From NCBI RefSeq assembly GCF_001183985.1, contig NZ_LFZW01000001.1, forward strand, positions 1,878,334 to 1,942,333: DNA of 64,000 nt, given 5' to 3'. Source of the DNA: Peribacillus loiseleuriae (GTDB lineage Bacteria; Bacillota; Bacilli; Bacillales; DSM-1321). This document shows positions 1-7,729 of the stretch, piece by piece (position 1 is the first letter of the stretch; each line of letters begins with the position of its first letter). The notes under the pieces are model-generated. The model did not search any database, was not told the DNA's origin, and saw only the letters and a list, made by a program, of their open reading frames with translations. Both the position numbers and the translations under genes were made by a program.

Positions 1-825
1 ATTCTTGACGGCTGGAATGTTTTTGTACATTTCAGTGTATTGGAATGAGTTGTCCTCATCAGAGTTTTTACTGAAAATGACGTAGTCGCCAAGGTAATCA
101 GTTAGTACTTCAGTTGATAGCGCAAAGTATCCGTCTTGTTCTGTGGATTCTTTTACTTTTTGGGGCATACCGAGTTTAAATTCATTATAGAGAATTTCGG
201 TTCCTCGACCATAGTTATAGCCATATACGTAGAGTTGCTTATTAAATGTCTCGATGACTGAGACCGTCGCATCTTCACCAATCTTCTCCTTGATTTCTTC
301 TCCAGCTTTTGTTGCACGAGCTTTGAAATCATTGACCCATGTTTGTGCTTCTTTTTCTTTGTTCAACAACTTTCCAATTTCCAGTTGCTGAGTTAAGTAA
401 TCGACTTTACCATAAGTATAAGTGACCGTAGGAGCAATTTGTTTGAACTTATCGATGTTTTTAATACCAGAAAGCCCGATAATAAGATCCGGCTCTAGCT
501 CAATGATCTTCTCAAGGCTTTCATCCGAAACCGCTTCAATATCTTTCAATTTTTCTTCGAATCTCGGGTTGGTCTTGGACATTTCGTCAACTCCAACTAC
601 TGGTACACCTAGTGCCATGACATTACCTGTTAAGAATCTAGTGAGTACAACGACACGTTTTGGCTTTGACGGAACCTCGACTGGGCCATTCTCAGATTGG
701 TAGGTAAATGTGTCTGATTCTGAGGATGGTTTACTAGCTTCCGTATTAGTGTTGTTCGCTTTACTTCCACAGGCGCTTAGTAGAAGAATCAGAAACAAGA
801 CTAACGGAATAAAAAGTTTTTTCAT
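1..825 (-). CDS. Iron-siderophore ABC transporter substrate-binding lipoprotein (3' end cut by window)
   Basis: Reads leftward from ATG 825 and runs off the left edge, so about 275 residues are visible. It starts with a lipoprotein signal peptide (MKKLFIPLVLFLILLLSACG, lipobox LSAC), then a Ser/Thr/Glu-rich linker, then a FhuD/BtuF-like binding-protein fold with segments such as KRVVVLTRFLTGNVMALG and ELEPDLIIGLSG. Such proteins are anchored outside the membrane, bind ferric siderophore and pass it to a FecCD-type permease, which would lie beyond the left edge. RBS AGGAGAGATTTT precedes the ATG. A Fur-like box upstream fits iron repression. The exact siderophore cannot be told. Confidence 0.85.
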   Translation of the reverse strand, partial: MKKLFIPLVLFLILLLSACGSKANNTNTEASKPSSESDTFTYQSENGPVEVPSKPKRVVVLTRFLTGNVMALGVPVVGVDEMSKTNPRFEEKLKDIEAVSDESLEKIIELEPDLIIGLSGIKNIDKFKQIAPTVTYTYGKVDYLTQQLEIGKLLNKEKEAQTWVNDFKARATKAGEEIKEKIGEDATVSVIETFNKQLYVYGYNYGRGTEILYNEFKLGMPQKVKESTEQDGYFALSTEVLTDYLGDYVIFSKNSDEDNSFQYTEMYKNIPAVKN

Positions 826-900
826 AAAATCTCTCCTTTATCTATAGCTATGTATCTTAGAAAAATCGATTCTGCATGCAATGCGAGACACTTGAATATA

Positions 901-919
901 AATGAGAACGATTTTCACT
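901..919 (-). promoter_or_regulatory. Fur box upstream of the siderophore-binding gene
   Basis: On the minus strand the sequence reads AGTGAAAATCGTTCTCATT, matching the classical Fur inverted repeat (GATAATGATAATCATTATC type) in its GAAAATCGTTCTCATT core. It lies about 75 bases before the ATG at 825, a usual operator position. Iron-loaded Fur would block transcription here. Confidence 0.75.
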
Positions 920-1253
920 TAGAAACTATAAGCAATATAATATAGATACATAGAACTGCTGTCAATAGTCATTTCAACAATTTGGACTTAATATTAAGGT
1001 CTATTTCATTTAATGATATTTAATAGATAACTTAATAAAAGAAGCTATTATTATTCATAAAAATAATTAGTAACCATAGTATAGAATATAACCAATAAGA
1101 TGAAGTAGACCTCACCAGCCAATAAAACAACTTAAATATTATGGATTATGGGGATTTTTTCTTTACATAAATAAAATTACAGATATTTTAAAATTAAATT
1201 AATCGAACAGAGAAAATAAAAAGTCCAGACGAACGCAAAGGGGATAATTAAAA
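920..1253. other. AT-rich intergenic region without recognised gene
   Basis: About 330 bases between the Fur-regulated promoter and the first small rightward ORF. Both strands carry many stops and I see no RNA structure or repeat that I can name. Confidence 0.5.
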
Positions 1254-1556
1254 ATGAAACTTAAAAATAAACTCACTGGTAAATATCTAACTGTTTTAAC
1301 TAATGGAATTATCACTTGGACTTTAGAAGGATCAATTTTTACAAACGACAAATTAAGTGAATACAAAACGTACTTTACAAAGCCTGATTTATTGGTAGCT
1401 GAATAATTACTATTAAATAAGTATTTATTTAAATTTAAAATAGTAACGAGCGAGGCAGAATTTCACGAATATATCCAGGAAGAAAATGAAATGGCAGCAT
1501 GGGAAATTATCGGAGAGAAGTATCCCGTATCTGAAATTACATTGAAACTATTCTGA
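1254..1556 (+). pseudogene. Small unknown gene interrupted by an in-frame TAA
   Basis: ATG 1254, after AAAGGGGATAATTA, opens a 50-codon frame ending at TAA 1404. The same frame continues without another stop through a plausible coding stretch (TSEAEFHEYIQEENEMAAW, then KYPVSEITLKLF) to TGA 1554. The simplest reading is one gene of about 100 codons with a nonsense mutation, though the first 50 residues could be a separate small protein. No family recognised. It opens the run of tiny phage-like ORFs. Confidence 0.4.
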
Positions 1557-1568
1557 GGAGGGGAACTT

Positions 1569-1925
1569 ATGAGTAATTTAACCAAACTTAACATTATCTT
1601 AAAGAAACCATTATTTGCGAATTTAACTAAAAAACAATCCAATAACAGGGAAAATTACAATGTTAAACTCAATTATTCTATCAATCATGTTACTATTCAC
1701 ACCTATATCAGAACAGCCTACATACGACACAGAGACGTTTACAATAACTTCGGTAACAGTTACGAGTATTCCGGACAGTCTACAATAACTGATAGTGGCG
1801 TTTGCTTTACAAGTGATGAAATTCAAAGTGTAGGGGAAACTATTAAAGGCAATACGGTGAAAGCAACATTTGATGAGGACGGAGATTTGATGCAAGTCGT
1901 AAAGATTAATAAAGAAACTAATTAG
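1569..1925 (+). CDS. Uncharacterised 118-residue ORF, probably a frameshifted secreted protein
   Basis: ATG 1569 follows GAGGAGGGGAACTT. The last third (DEIQSVGETIKGNTVKATF and onward) looks like a normal folded protein, but the first half is unusually rich in Asn, Tyr and His. In another frame, 1660 to 1788 encodes a signal-peptide-like start (MLNSIILSIMLLFTPISEQP) and a Thr/Ser-rich stretch that meets this C-terminus. The original product may therefore have been a small exported protein starting at 1660 and frameshifted near 1780. Function unknown. Confidence 0.4.
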   Translation: MSNLTKLNIILKKPLFANLTKKQSNNRENYNVKLNYSINHVTIHTYIRTAYIRHRDVYNNFGNSYEYSGQSTITDSGVCFTSDEIQSVGETIKGNTVKATFDEDGDLMQVVKINKETN

Positions 1926-1937
1926 ATGGAGGACTCA

Positions 1938-2039
1938 ATGAAAACAAAAATCGATAAGAATAAAGTATATTATGTTACATGCGCACATCACATGAACTCC
2001 GAAAACAAGTTACTAGTGGAAGAAGATTTTTCCGGCTAA
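1938..2039 (+). CDS. Small hypothetical protein (33 residues)
   Basis: ATG 1938 after GATGGAGGACTCA, a good ribosome binding site; stop TAA at 2037. The product begins MKTKIDKNKVYYVTCAHHM. It fits the run of short phage-type ORFs around it. No family recognised. Confidence 0.45.
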   Translation: MKTKIDKNKVYYVTCAHHMNSENKLLVEEDFSG

Positions 2040-2093
2040 GAAGTAAATTATCTGATTTAGGTTATCTTGTAGGATCATCGAGGAGGTGACGGA

Positions 2094-2207
2094 ATGTACA
2101 CAATGACACCGGAACAGATTAAGGTACTAGATGAATTTTCAAAGCTGCCATATGAAAAGCTATTGGAAAAGTATGATAGGTGCTGGAGCAGGTTAGAGAG
2201 ATATTGA
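2094..2207 (+). CDS. Small hypothetical protein (37 residues), phage-type
   Basis: ATG 2094 follows GAGGAGGTGACGGA, a near-perfect ribosome binding site. The product, MYTMTPEQIKVLDEF and onward, ends in WSRLERY, a charged helical tail resembling the small ORF at 4919 (SRLERYYKSLEED-like end). These short helical proteins are typical of SPbeta-like phage early regions. Function unknown. Confidence 0.5.
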   Translation: MYTMTPEQIKVLDEFSKLPYEKLLEKYDRCWSRLERY

Positions 2208-2233
2208 ATTGAATAAACACAAAAGCTATCACT

Positions 2234-2359
2234 TTATGAATTATTTTTCTTTTTAGATACAAAGAAATAAACGTTAAGCAATATAAACATTCCACCAATT
2301 AATATAATAGGGAAAAGAGTAGTGTTAATGAAATGTTTATAAATCTAAGTATCATACAT
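2234..2359 (-). pseudogene. Small membrane protein gene with early in-frame TAG
   Basis: On the minus strand GAGGTGGATTTC precedes ATG 2359. The frame reads MYDT, then TAG, then continues as a short protein with one membrane segment (LFPIILIGGMFILLNVYFF) and a basic tail SKKKNNS. The strong RBS and sensible downstream frame suggest a recently inactivated small membrane protein. Function unknown. Confidence 0.4.
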
Positions 2360-2511
2360 GAAATCCACCTCAGTTTTGATGTTTTCATTAGTATGATCGT
2401 TAATGTAGAACATTATCCAAACATCAATTTGTAATGTAGAAGTACAAGGAAAGCATTAAAAGGATAGTTTTAATTGGTGACTTTACTAAACTGTAGATAC
2501 AAAATGTGCAA

Positions 2512-2537
2512 TAAAAAAGACATGGGGGATCCATGTC
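2512..2537 (-). terminator. Rho-independent terminator of the cupin gene
   Basis: Minus-strand hairpin GACATGG-ATCCC-CCATGTC followed by CTTTTTTATT, just after the cupin stop. The broken cupin copy near 29.9 kb has a related hairpin in the same place. Confidence 0.75.
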
Positions 2538-2564
2538 AAATTCTAAGCACTATATTTTTCTCAC

Positions 2565-3224
2565 CTACGAATAGTCAATATAATGCTGCTGATGGGGTGG
2601 ATATTGTTGATAATACGCTTCGGTTGCATACCTTTGGTTGTCGTAATGATTTATATACCGTGGATGATGCTGTGAAGTGTTGTCGTGGGCTCTGTTGCAG
2701 GTATTAGGTGGGCCAATATATGTTGTGGGTTTAACTGGTGCAACTGCTTTTTTCCATTGATTTTCATCGATGCAATAAGTATGCGACATGACGTTTGCAG
2801 GAGTAAATTTTAAGATGTCAGAACCTAGAATAACTTCTGGAGTTGGTGCATCAAAAATTGCCAAAAGATGTGTTTCATCAACTGTAGCTACTTCATAATG
2901 CCACCAACCTTGTGGAACATTTGCCACTTGTCCTGGTGTAATGGTGTAATTGAGAAGCTGTTTTGTGAATGGGTTCAGTATCGATACAATAGCAGCACCA
3001 GTAATACAATAGACTAACTCAGCTGCATTTTGGTGATAGTGCGGTTCTACGAAATTATTAGCACTTAGGAAAATGTCTAGCAGAGACACATTTTCCAATG
3101 TATTCAACTGTTGCACACCTAATACGTTAATATAGTTGTTGTTATCTTTTTTGAACAAGGGACTTTTATTTACATCAAAAGTGTATTGAGTTGATGGAGA
3201 ATTGTAATCCATATATGAAACCAT
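2565..3224 (-). CDS. Cupin-domain protein (219 residues), possibly spore-coat associated
   Basis: A cupin beta-barrel spans roughly residues 50-130: the first motif is in VEPHYHQNAAELVYCITG and the second around PGQVANVPQGWWHYE. The His pair and Glu could hold a metal. Residues 165 to 219 form a tail rich in His, Gln, Tyr and Pro, of the kind found on Bacillus coat or crust proteins. RBS AGGGGAACAAAATTTT lies before ATG 3224. A second, broken copy lies at 29.9 to 30.3 kb with nearly the same central segment (KPTTYIGP). Enzymatic or structural role not known. Confidence 0.75.
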   Translation of the reverse strand: MVSYMDYNSPSTQYTFDVNKSPLFKKDNNNYINVLGVQQLNTLENVSLLDIFLSANNFVEPHYHQNAAELVYCITGAAIVSILNPFTKQLLNYTITPGQVANVPQGWWHYEVATVDETHLLAIFDAPTPEVILGSDILKFTPANVMSHTYCIDENQWKKAVAPVKPTTYIGPPNTCNRAHDNTSQHHPRYINHYDNQRYATEAYYQQYPPHQQHYIDYS

Positions 3225-3410
3225 AAAATTTTGTTCCCCTCTTTACATTAGCTATAAAAACAAACCTTCTAGGCATGATATGAACTTACATTTAATTTGG
3301 TGTGCGTAGTTATTAAAAACTTATTAGTACGCATTTTGAATAAACTTACAGTAAAATCATTCTTTTAATCGTTTGGAAACTTAGTCCAATTGTAAAGTAG
3401 GAATAATGAA

Positions 3411-3434
3411 AATAACATCCCATTTAAGGGATGC
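3411..3434 (-). terminator. Hairpin at the end of the CheY-like gene
   Basis: Minus strand CATCCC-TTAAAT-GGGATG followed by TTATTTTC overlaps the stop codon of the receiver gene; a probable intrinsic terminator. Confidence 0.55.
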
Positions 3435-3795
3435 TACACACCGAAACAATTTTTTGTAACGTATATAAAATATTATCAAAATAGGGTTTTATAATAAAAC
3501 CCTTAGCACCTAACTCTAACGATTCGTTTATTAGATACTGTTGACCTAGCGCAGAACACATAACTACTTTAGCTTGAGGATCTTTTTCTATAATACTTTT
3601 TAAAGCCTCTAATCCGTTCATACTAGGCATTGTAATATCCATTATAACGATATCAGGACGATAATAAACGTATTGCTCAACAGCTTCAAATCCGTTACTA
3701 GCCTCGCTAAGGACAAAGTAATCTTTACCGTTTATTAGCTTCCTTAGTATAGTTCGCATGAATTTAGAATCGTCAACAAGTAGAACTGATTTAAT
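3424..3795 (-). CDS. CheY-like single-domain response regulator under a c-di-GMP riboswitch
   Basis: A stand-alone receiver (REC) domain. Reading back from the first ATG (3759) the frame still encodes the conserved first strand and acidic pair (SVLLVDDSKFMRTIL), so the real start must lie upstream. The only suitable codon before the in-frame TGA is ATT 3795, about nine bases after AAAGAAGG. Phospho-acceptor Asp is in IVIMDITMPSMNG, the switch residue in VVMCSALGQQ, and Lys in GFIIKPY. It is a paralogue of YneI at 38.3 kb. The product has no output domain, so it should act by protein contact. Expression should respond to cyclic-di-GMP through the leader at 3863-3938. Confidence 0.75.
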   Translation of the reverse strand: MKSVLLVDDSKFMRTILRKLINGKDYFVLSEASNGFEAVEQYVYYRPDIVIMDITMPSMNGLEALKSIIEKDPQAKVVMCSALGQQYLINESLELGAKGFIIKPYFDNILYTLQKIVSVCSIP

Positions 3796-3862
3796 ATTGA
3801 AAACCTTCTTTCATTGTAATAGGCAAATTTGAAAGAATGAATCAATAACAAGATTATATCTT

Positions 3863-3938
3863 GGGAACCCGGCTGTCATGGTGGATGGAAACACTTTAGA
3901 CCCGTGGCTTTGCGTCTTTTACTTTCGTAAAATTTGCC
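3863..3938 (-). ncRNA. Cyclic-di-GMP-I (GEMM) riboswitch, copy 1
   Basis: The minus-strand RNA starts GGCAAA, then a hairpin with GAAA tetraloop (UUUUAC-GAAA-GUAAAA), then the conserved block GACGCAAAGCC, ACGGGUCUAAAG, a second stem (GUG...CAC) and CAUGACAGCCGGGUU. This is the order of the class I c-di-GMP aptamer. P1 is weakened here (GGCAA against UUCCC), unlike in copy 2. A downstream AAATTTGCC (3821-3829) is complementary to the 5' GGCAAATTT and could form the alternative pairing. It controls the receiver gene at 3424-3795. Confidence 0.85.
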
Positions 3939-4110
3939 TCATAGGTATATTATCACTGTTAAGTGTTTTGTTGAATAGTTCTAATTAACTACTTTGCGTT
4001 ATATGTATCAATTAAGGCGAGCTAATCGGCAGAATGGACGTATTGCTATTGGCAATTCTTAGTTCGAATACACTATAGGTGATGAAACACATCTTTTATG
4101 ATAACTTAAA

Positions 4111-4144
4111 AACTGTGTACCCTAATTACTCAGGATACACAGTT
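4111..4144. terminator. Inverted repeat, possible terminator
   Basis: AACTGTGTACCC and GGATACACAGTT form a 12-base stem with one mismatch around CTAATTACTCA. No strong T-run follows on the plus strand. It separates the riboswitch promoter from the Rhs remnant. Confidence 0.4.
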
Positions 4145-4186
4145 ATCTAGTACTGTTTTTGAAGTTAGTGATTGCTAAAGTCCATT

Positions 4187-4447
4187 CAGTCAATAGGATC
4201 GACATCTTATAGCTATAATCTAAAGAATGAACTGGAAAGAGTAACTGATGCTAAAACAAGCGAAACTAATTATAAATAGGATAAGAATGGTAATTTGTTA
4301 TTAATAACTAATGCATTAGATGCAAAAACTACCTATAATTACAATGGTCAAAACTTGTTAGAAAAAGAAGCGAAGGCATTAATTGAGAAAAATGATAAGT
4401 TGGAATTGTTTCTTTGGTTTAAAAGTAAATTTAATACATGTATATAA
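4187..4447 (+). pseudogene. Rhs/YD-repeat protein remnant with in-frame TAG
   Basis: The frame reads YSYNLKNELERVTDAKTSE, then NYK, TAG (4277), then DKNGNLLLITNALDAKTTYN and YNGQNLL. These are two consecutive YD repeats of the Rhs/WapA type (Y-x-Y-D-x-x-G-x-L). There is no start codon and the ends are missing, so this is a fragment of a large secreted contact toxin or cell-wall protein, with the Tyr codon of a repeat changed to TAG. Confidence 0.75.
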
Positions 4448-4566
4448 TAGTAATATTAAAAGTGGATCAAGTGTGAAAATTAAAAAAATAAAGTGGTGAG
4501 TGTATATGACATTATGGTACCATTTTAACCAAATAATAATGAAATCAAACAAAGGAGTATGTTGAT

Positions 4567-4755
4567 ATGAAAAAATTTATCATCGAAGAAACTAAATTAA
4601 GTAAGGTTGCCGGAAAAAAGGTATATATCAAAGCTGATAGAACACAAACACTAAATTTTGACTATGCAGGCGTGTTCCCAGAGATTGATGCAAATAGCAT
4701 GAAAGAAGAAAATGACAACCTTGAATTAATTGAAGTAATTGTGACTGTAGTGTAA
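4567..4755 (+). CDS. Small hypothetical protein (62 residues)
   Basis: ATG 4567 follows AAAGGAGTATGTTGAT. The product starts MKKFIIEETKLSKVAGKK and ends in a beta-rich LELIEVIVTVV, so it is probably a small folded beta protein. No family recognised. It sits among phage-type small ORFs. Confidence 0.5.
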   Translation: MKKFIIEETKLSKVAGKKVYIKADRTQTLNFDYAGVFPEIDANSMKEENDNLELIEVIVTVV

Positions 4756-4918
4756 TTGTACATAAACTAAACAAATAATATACAAATTATAACAATTGGA
4801 AAATAAGACTAAGAGTTTGTTTGATCGATCAAATGAGTAAAATTAATGAATATATAAATTACATGAAAAATATAAATAAGATAAGACAATATCTACAATA
4901 CTGAAGGAGAATGAAGAG

Positions 4919-5059
4919 ATGCCTAATTATACAAAATTATTAACTGAAGCATTTGTTGCACTTGATAAATATGGAATAGTATTCGCAGAGACTAGTATGA
5001 GATCGAGATTAGAAAGGTATTATAAGAGTCTGGAGGAAGATGAATATGTATCTAATTGA
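4919..5059 (+). CDS. Small helical protein (46 residues), phage-type
   Basis: ATG 4919 with GAAGGAGAATGAAGAG upstream. MPNYTKLLTEAFVALDKYG and onward, with a charged C-terminal helix (RLERYYKSLEEDEYV). It resembles the 37-residue ORF at 2094. Its end overlaps the next ORF by 14 bases, which suggests translational coupling. Confidence 0.5.
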   Translation: MPNYTKLLTEAFVALDKYGIVFAETSMRSRLERYYKSLEEDEYVSN

Positions 5060-5168
5060 GTGGGGAGAAGCTGGAAAGATTAAATGGTTTGTGGCCGAAG
5101 GATATATTGAACGTCTTGTATGTGAAGAAAGACTAGAGAATAGGGGTATTGAATTCAACAGTAGTTAG
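5046..5168 (+). CDS. Small hypothetical protein (40 residues)
   Basis: ATG 5046 is inside the end of the previous ORF, after GGAGGAAGATGAAT. MYLIEWGEAGKIKWFVAEG and onward to TAG 5166. Tight overlap and good RBS support translation. Function unknown. Confidence 0.45.
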   Translation: MYLIEWGEAGKIKWFVAEGYIERLVCEERLENRGIEFNSS

Positions 5169-5245
5169 TTATAAAAAAAATTATTGAAATCTTAATTTTG
5201 ATAAAAAGTGAACGCAATCAACGACATAACTAAGGAGGAATAAAC

Positions 5246-5281
5246 ATGGCTACAAAAACAAAGTTCGCGAGTTACCCCTAA
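5246..5281 (+). pseudogene. 5' stub of a gene cut off by the IS66 fragment
   Basis: AAGGAGGAATAAAC gives an excellent RBS before ATG 5246, but only MATKTKFASYP is encoded before TAA. The IS66 reading frame begins in this same stretch in another frame, so the junction around 5268 marks where the original gene was truncated. Confidence 0.4.
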
Positions 5282-5642
5282 AAGTGCTCTGGGACAAGCC
5301 ATCAAATATTGCCGAAACCAGTGGCCGCGTCTAACAATGTTTTTACAGGACGGACGTTTGGATATCGATAATAATCGAAGTGAACGCGCTATCAAGCCCT
5401 TCGTAATCGGGCGAAAAAATTGGCTCTTCTCACAATCGATGAAAGGCGCAAAAGCGAGTGCAATTGTCTATATTATTGTGGAAACTGCCAAAGAAAATCA
5501 GCTAAATCCGCTGATTTACTTAACCCACGTATTTGAACAGTTGCCTTTAATCGATCTGAAGGATTCGGAAGCACTGGATAAGCTCCTACCGTGGTCGAAG
5601 ACCCTTCCGACAGATTGTTACGTTCCAAGTAAAACTAAATAA
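5269..5642 (+). pseudogene. IS66-family transposase, C-terminal fragment
   Basis: From about 5269 the frame encodes RVTPKSALGQAIKYCRNQW, then LDIDNNRSERAIKPFVIGRK and NWLFSQSMKGAKAS, the C-terminal catalytic part of IS66 transposases (the NNxxERAIRPxVIGRKN motif holds the last acidic residue). It ends at TAA 5640. The N-terminal two-thirds are missing. Confidence 0.88.
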
Positions 5643-5694
5643 AGCATATAATAAGCGCCTCCTGAAATGACAGGTAGGCGCTTATTATATGCTT
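5642..5694. terminator. Bidirectional terminator
   Basis: AAGCATATAATAAGCGCCT and its exact reverse complement surround CCTGAAATGACAGGT. The 19-base perfect stem lies between the IS66 fragment and the convergent MFS gene. Confidence 0.75.
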
Positions 5695-5799
5695 ACTATC
5701 AAAATGTTTTTCATAAAGAGTGATAACAATAACCTTTAAGAAATTGGCAGCAACCTAAAGCTGGATGCTGTCATATGTTTTATATCGCTTTTAAAGAAT

Positions 5800-6978
5800 T
5801 CACCTTGTTCTTTCAAACAGTTCCCCCATTGGATCATCTAATTTTCGATAAACTAACGCAAGCAACATCGAAGGAATGGAACAAATAATCATCCCGATAA
5901 AGGCGTATCTTGGCTCGATTTCATACAAGTAACCGCCGAAAAACGTGAATATTGCTGTGCTCCAGCTAAGTGCCAGTGCTGAATACATGCCTTGTGCATT
6001 CGGAATCTGTACATGTGGAATATTTTTGATTAAGTATTTCATAAAAGCATAATGCCCCATCGCAAAAGAGAAGGCATGTAATGTTTGAGAGATACAGAAA
6101 ACAATAATATTTGGAAAGGAAAATACTAGTATCCAACGCACGGTTGAACCAAGTGCCGCAAGGGTCAGTAAGGAACCAACAGAAAATTTATGAAAGCGCC
6201 GATCTGCTATTAAAAAGAAAGTGATTTCTGCGATCACAGCAATATTAAGAATCACTCCAATTAAATATTTGGGTGCATAGATTTCTTGTAAAAAGATATA
6301 GCCATAGCTGTAATAAGAAGCGTGTGCCGCTTGCAGTAAAATTACAATAACGAGCACCACACCAAAGTGTTTAATGCGAAATAATTGTAGCATGTCGACT
6401 CTTTTGGTTTGATTCGCTGATGGCTTTTTATTTAAAACATCAGGAGTGGGCATAAAATTAAGACACACGAATACAAACGTGCCGAGTAGCAGAGCCCATA
6501 AAATCACTTCATCTCCAAATGCCCCTGTAAAGACAGTTAAAACCATGCCGGAAATAACAAAGCCAATGGATCCCCACGAACGGCTCTTCCCGTAATGTCT
6601 CAATTGCTTACTTTGAGAAAGGACGCCAGCAACGCTATCTAACGTAGGCATCAATGCTGGATAAAATAAATGCAAAAGTAATGTTGTCACCAGTAAGCTA
6701 GTAAAAGATTTTGCCGGAATATAACATAGAATGGAGAGTAGCGTGCCGATTGCCATCCCTTTTATTAAGGTTTTACTACTAAATTTCCTTGATAAATAAG
6801 GAAATACTAATAATGTAGAAATGCCTCTTACAACCAACCCTAAACTCATAATCAAACTAGCTTGTGAAACTGAAATTCCTTTTGTATAGATCATCCACCC
6901 TGTCCAAAAGGGTAGAAAAACACCCCATGTTATAAAAAAACTAAAAAACTGTCTGCTCATCCAGCGTTGTGAATTCAT
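5800..6978 (-). CDS. MFS transporter, MFS_1-like/HCAT-type (392 residues)
   Basis: Twelve predicted membrane helices in two six-helix halves, beginning MNSQRWMSRQFFSFFITWGV. The half-halves are joined by a cytoplasmic loop around residue 190 (KKPSANQTKRVDML). The N-terminal layout and the loop HYGKSRSWGSIGFVISG match the sugar/phenylpropionate-type MFS_1-like subfamily, which includes YwbF-type proteins in Bacillus. It is transcribed divergently from a Crp/YeiL-type regulator with an 80-base gap, so the regulator is the likely controller. Substrate not known. Confidence 0.8.
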   Translation of the reverse strand: MNSQRWMSRQFFSFFITWGVFLPFWTGWMIYTKGISVSQASLIMSLGLVVRGISTLLVFPYLSRKFSSKTLIKGMAIGTLLSILCYIPAKSFTSLLVTTLLLHLFYPALMPTLDSVAGVLSQSKQLRHYGKSRSWGSIGFVISGMVLTVFTGAFGDEVILWALLLGTFVFVCLNFMPTPDVLNKKPSANQTKRVDMLQLFRIKHFGVVLVIVILLQAAHASYYSYGYIFLQEIYAPKYLIGVILNIAVIAEITFFLIADRRFHKFSVGSLLTLAALGSTVRWILVFSFPNIIVFCISQTLHAFSFAMGHYAFMKYLIKNIPHVQIPNAQGMYSALALSWSTAIFTFFGGYLYEIEPRYAFIGMIICSIPSMLLALVYRKLDDPMGELFERTR

Positions 6979-7024
6979 TTTATTCCCCCCAATGTTTGCA
7001 TAATATCATGGAGATACGTACAAT

Positions 7025-7044
7025 AATATGAGAAATCTCATATT
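7025..7044. promoter_or_regulatory. 20-bp palindrome between the MFS gene and the Crp-type regulator
   Basis: AATATGAGA-AA-TCTCATATT is a perfect dyad centred 14 bases before the regulator's RBS-start region. Its size and symmetry suit a dimeric Crp/Fnr protein, so it may be the operator for autoregulation and control of the transporter. Sequence-based inference only. Confidence 0.5.
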
Positions 7045-7057
7045 GCAGGGGGATATT

Positions 7058-7729
7058 ATGGAAATTTACAAAGGTGAGAAAAGGCAGCGTTATTTGGAGG
7101 ATTATTCGATTGGGTATTTATTTTCTTTTCCAATTGAAGAGTTTATAGAAGTGCATAAATATAAACGCGATGAATGGATCATTCAAGAAGGTATGCGACC
7201 GGATTATTTATTTTATGTAATAGAAGGAAAAGCAAAAATTTATGTAACACATCAAAACGGAAAAGTTTCCCTACTAAATTTTATTAAGGCGAAGGATTAT
7301 ATTGGAGAAATGGAATTATTAAATCAGATTTACTATTCAAAAGGGATTCAAACCTCCACCGAGACCATTTGCTTTGCAATTCCTTTTCAATCCTACCGGA
7401 TACAAATTCTGGAAGATGCGACTTTTCTTCGTGAACTAACCAAATTTTTAAGTATAAAAGCAACACAAATGGCTGCAAAGTATTCACAAAGTCTGGCATT
7501 CCCGCTTGAAAACCGACTAGCAGATTTTATATTGCAAACTGTTGATGAAGATATATATAGGGAAAAGCATGTAACGGTTTGTGATTTTCTAGGTGTATCC
7601 TATCGGCACTTATTGCATGTATTTGCACAATTTTGTGATAAAGGTTATTTGAAAAAGGAAGGACATCAGTATCGAATTCAGCAGCATAATAAATTAAATG
7701 AGCTTTCAATGAAATTGAAGAATGAATAA
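7058..7729 (+). CDS. Crp/Fnr-family regulator, YeiL-like (223 residues)
   Basis: N-terminal cyclic-nucleotide-binding-like beta-barrel (about residues 20-125; QEGMRPDYLFYVIEGKAKIY) and a C-terminal winged helix (VTVCDFLGVSYRHLLHVFAQ, then GYLKKEGHQYRI). ATG 7058 is chosen over an upstream in-frame ATG at 7028 because CAGGGGGATATT sits just before it and the upstream start falls inside the palindrome. YeiL-type proteins lack the cAMP-binding residues. The gene probably controls the divergent MFS transporter. Confidence 0.85.
   Translation: MEIYKGEKRQRYLEDYSIGYLFSFPIEEFIEVHKYKRDEWIIQEGMRPDYLFYVIEGKAKIYVTHQNGKVSLLNFIKAKDYIGEMELLNQIYYSKGIQTSTETICFAIPFQSYRIQILEDATFLRELTKFLSIKATQMAAKYSQSLAFPLENRLADFILQTVDEDIYREKHVTVCDFLGVSYRHLLHVFAQFCDKGYLKKEGHQYRIQQHNKLNELSMKLKNE

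Noticed and set aside
422..703. Rightward 93-codon frame inside the siderophore-binding gene
   Set aside because: It is antisense to a clear lipoprotein gene, has no ribosome binding site and no protein-like pattern.
2474..2707. Rightward 77-codon frame over the cupin tail
   Set aside because: Starts without an RBS and lies antisense to the cupin gene and its terminator.
4010..4080. tRNA-like stretch with TTAGTTCGAATAC resembling a T-loop
   Set aside because: The rest does not fold into acceptor, D or anticodon arms; chance similarity.
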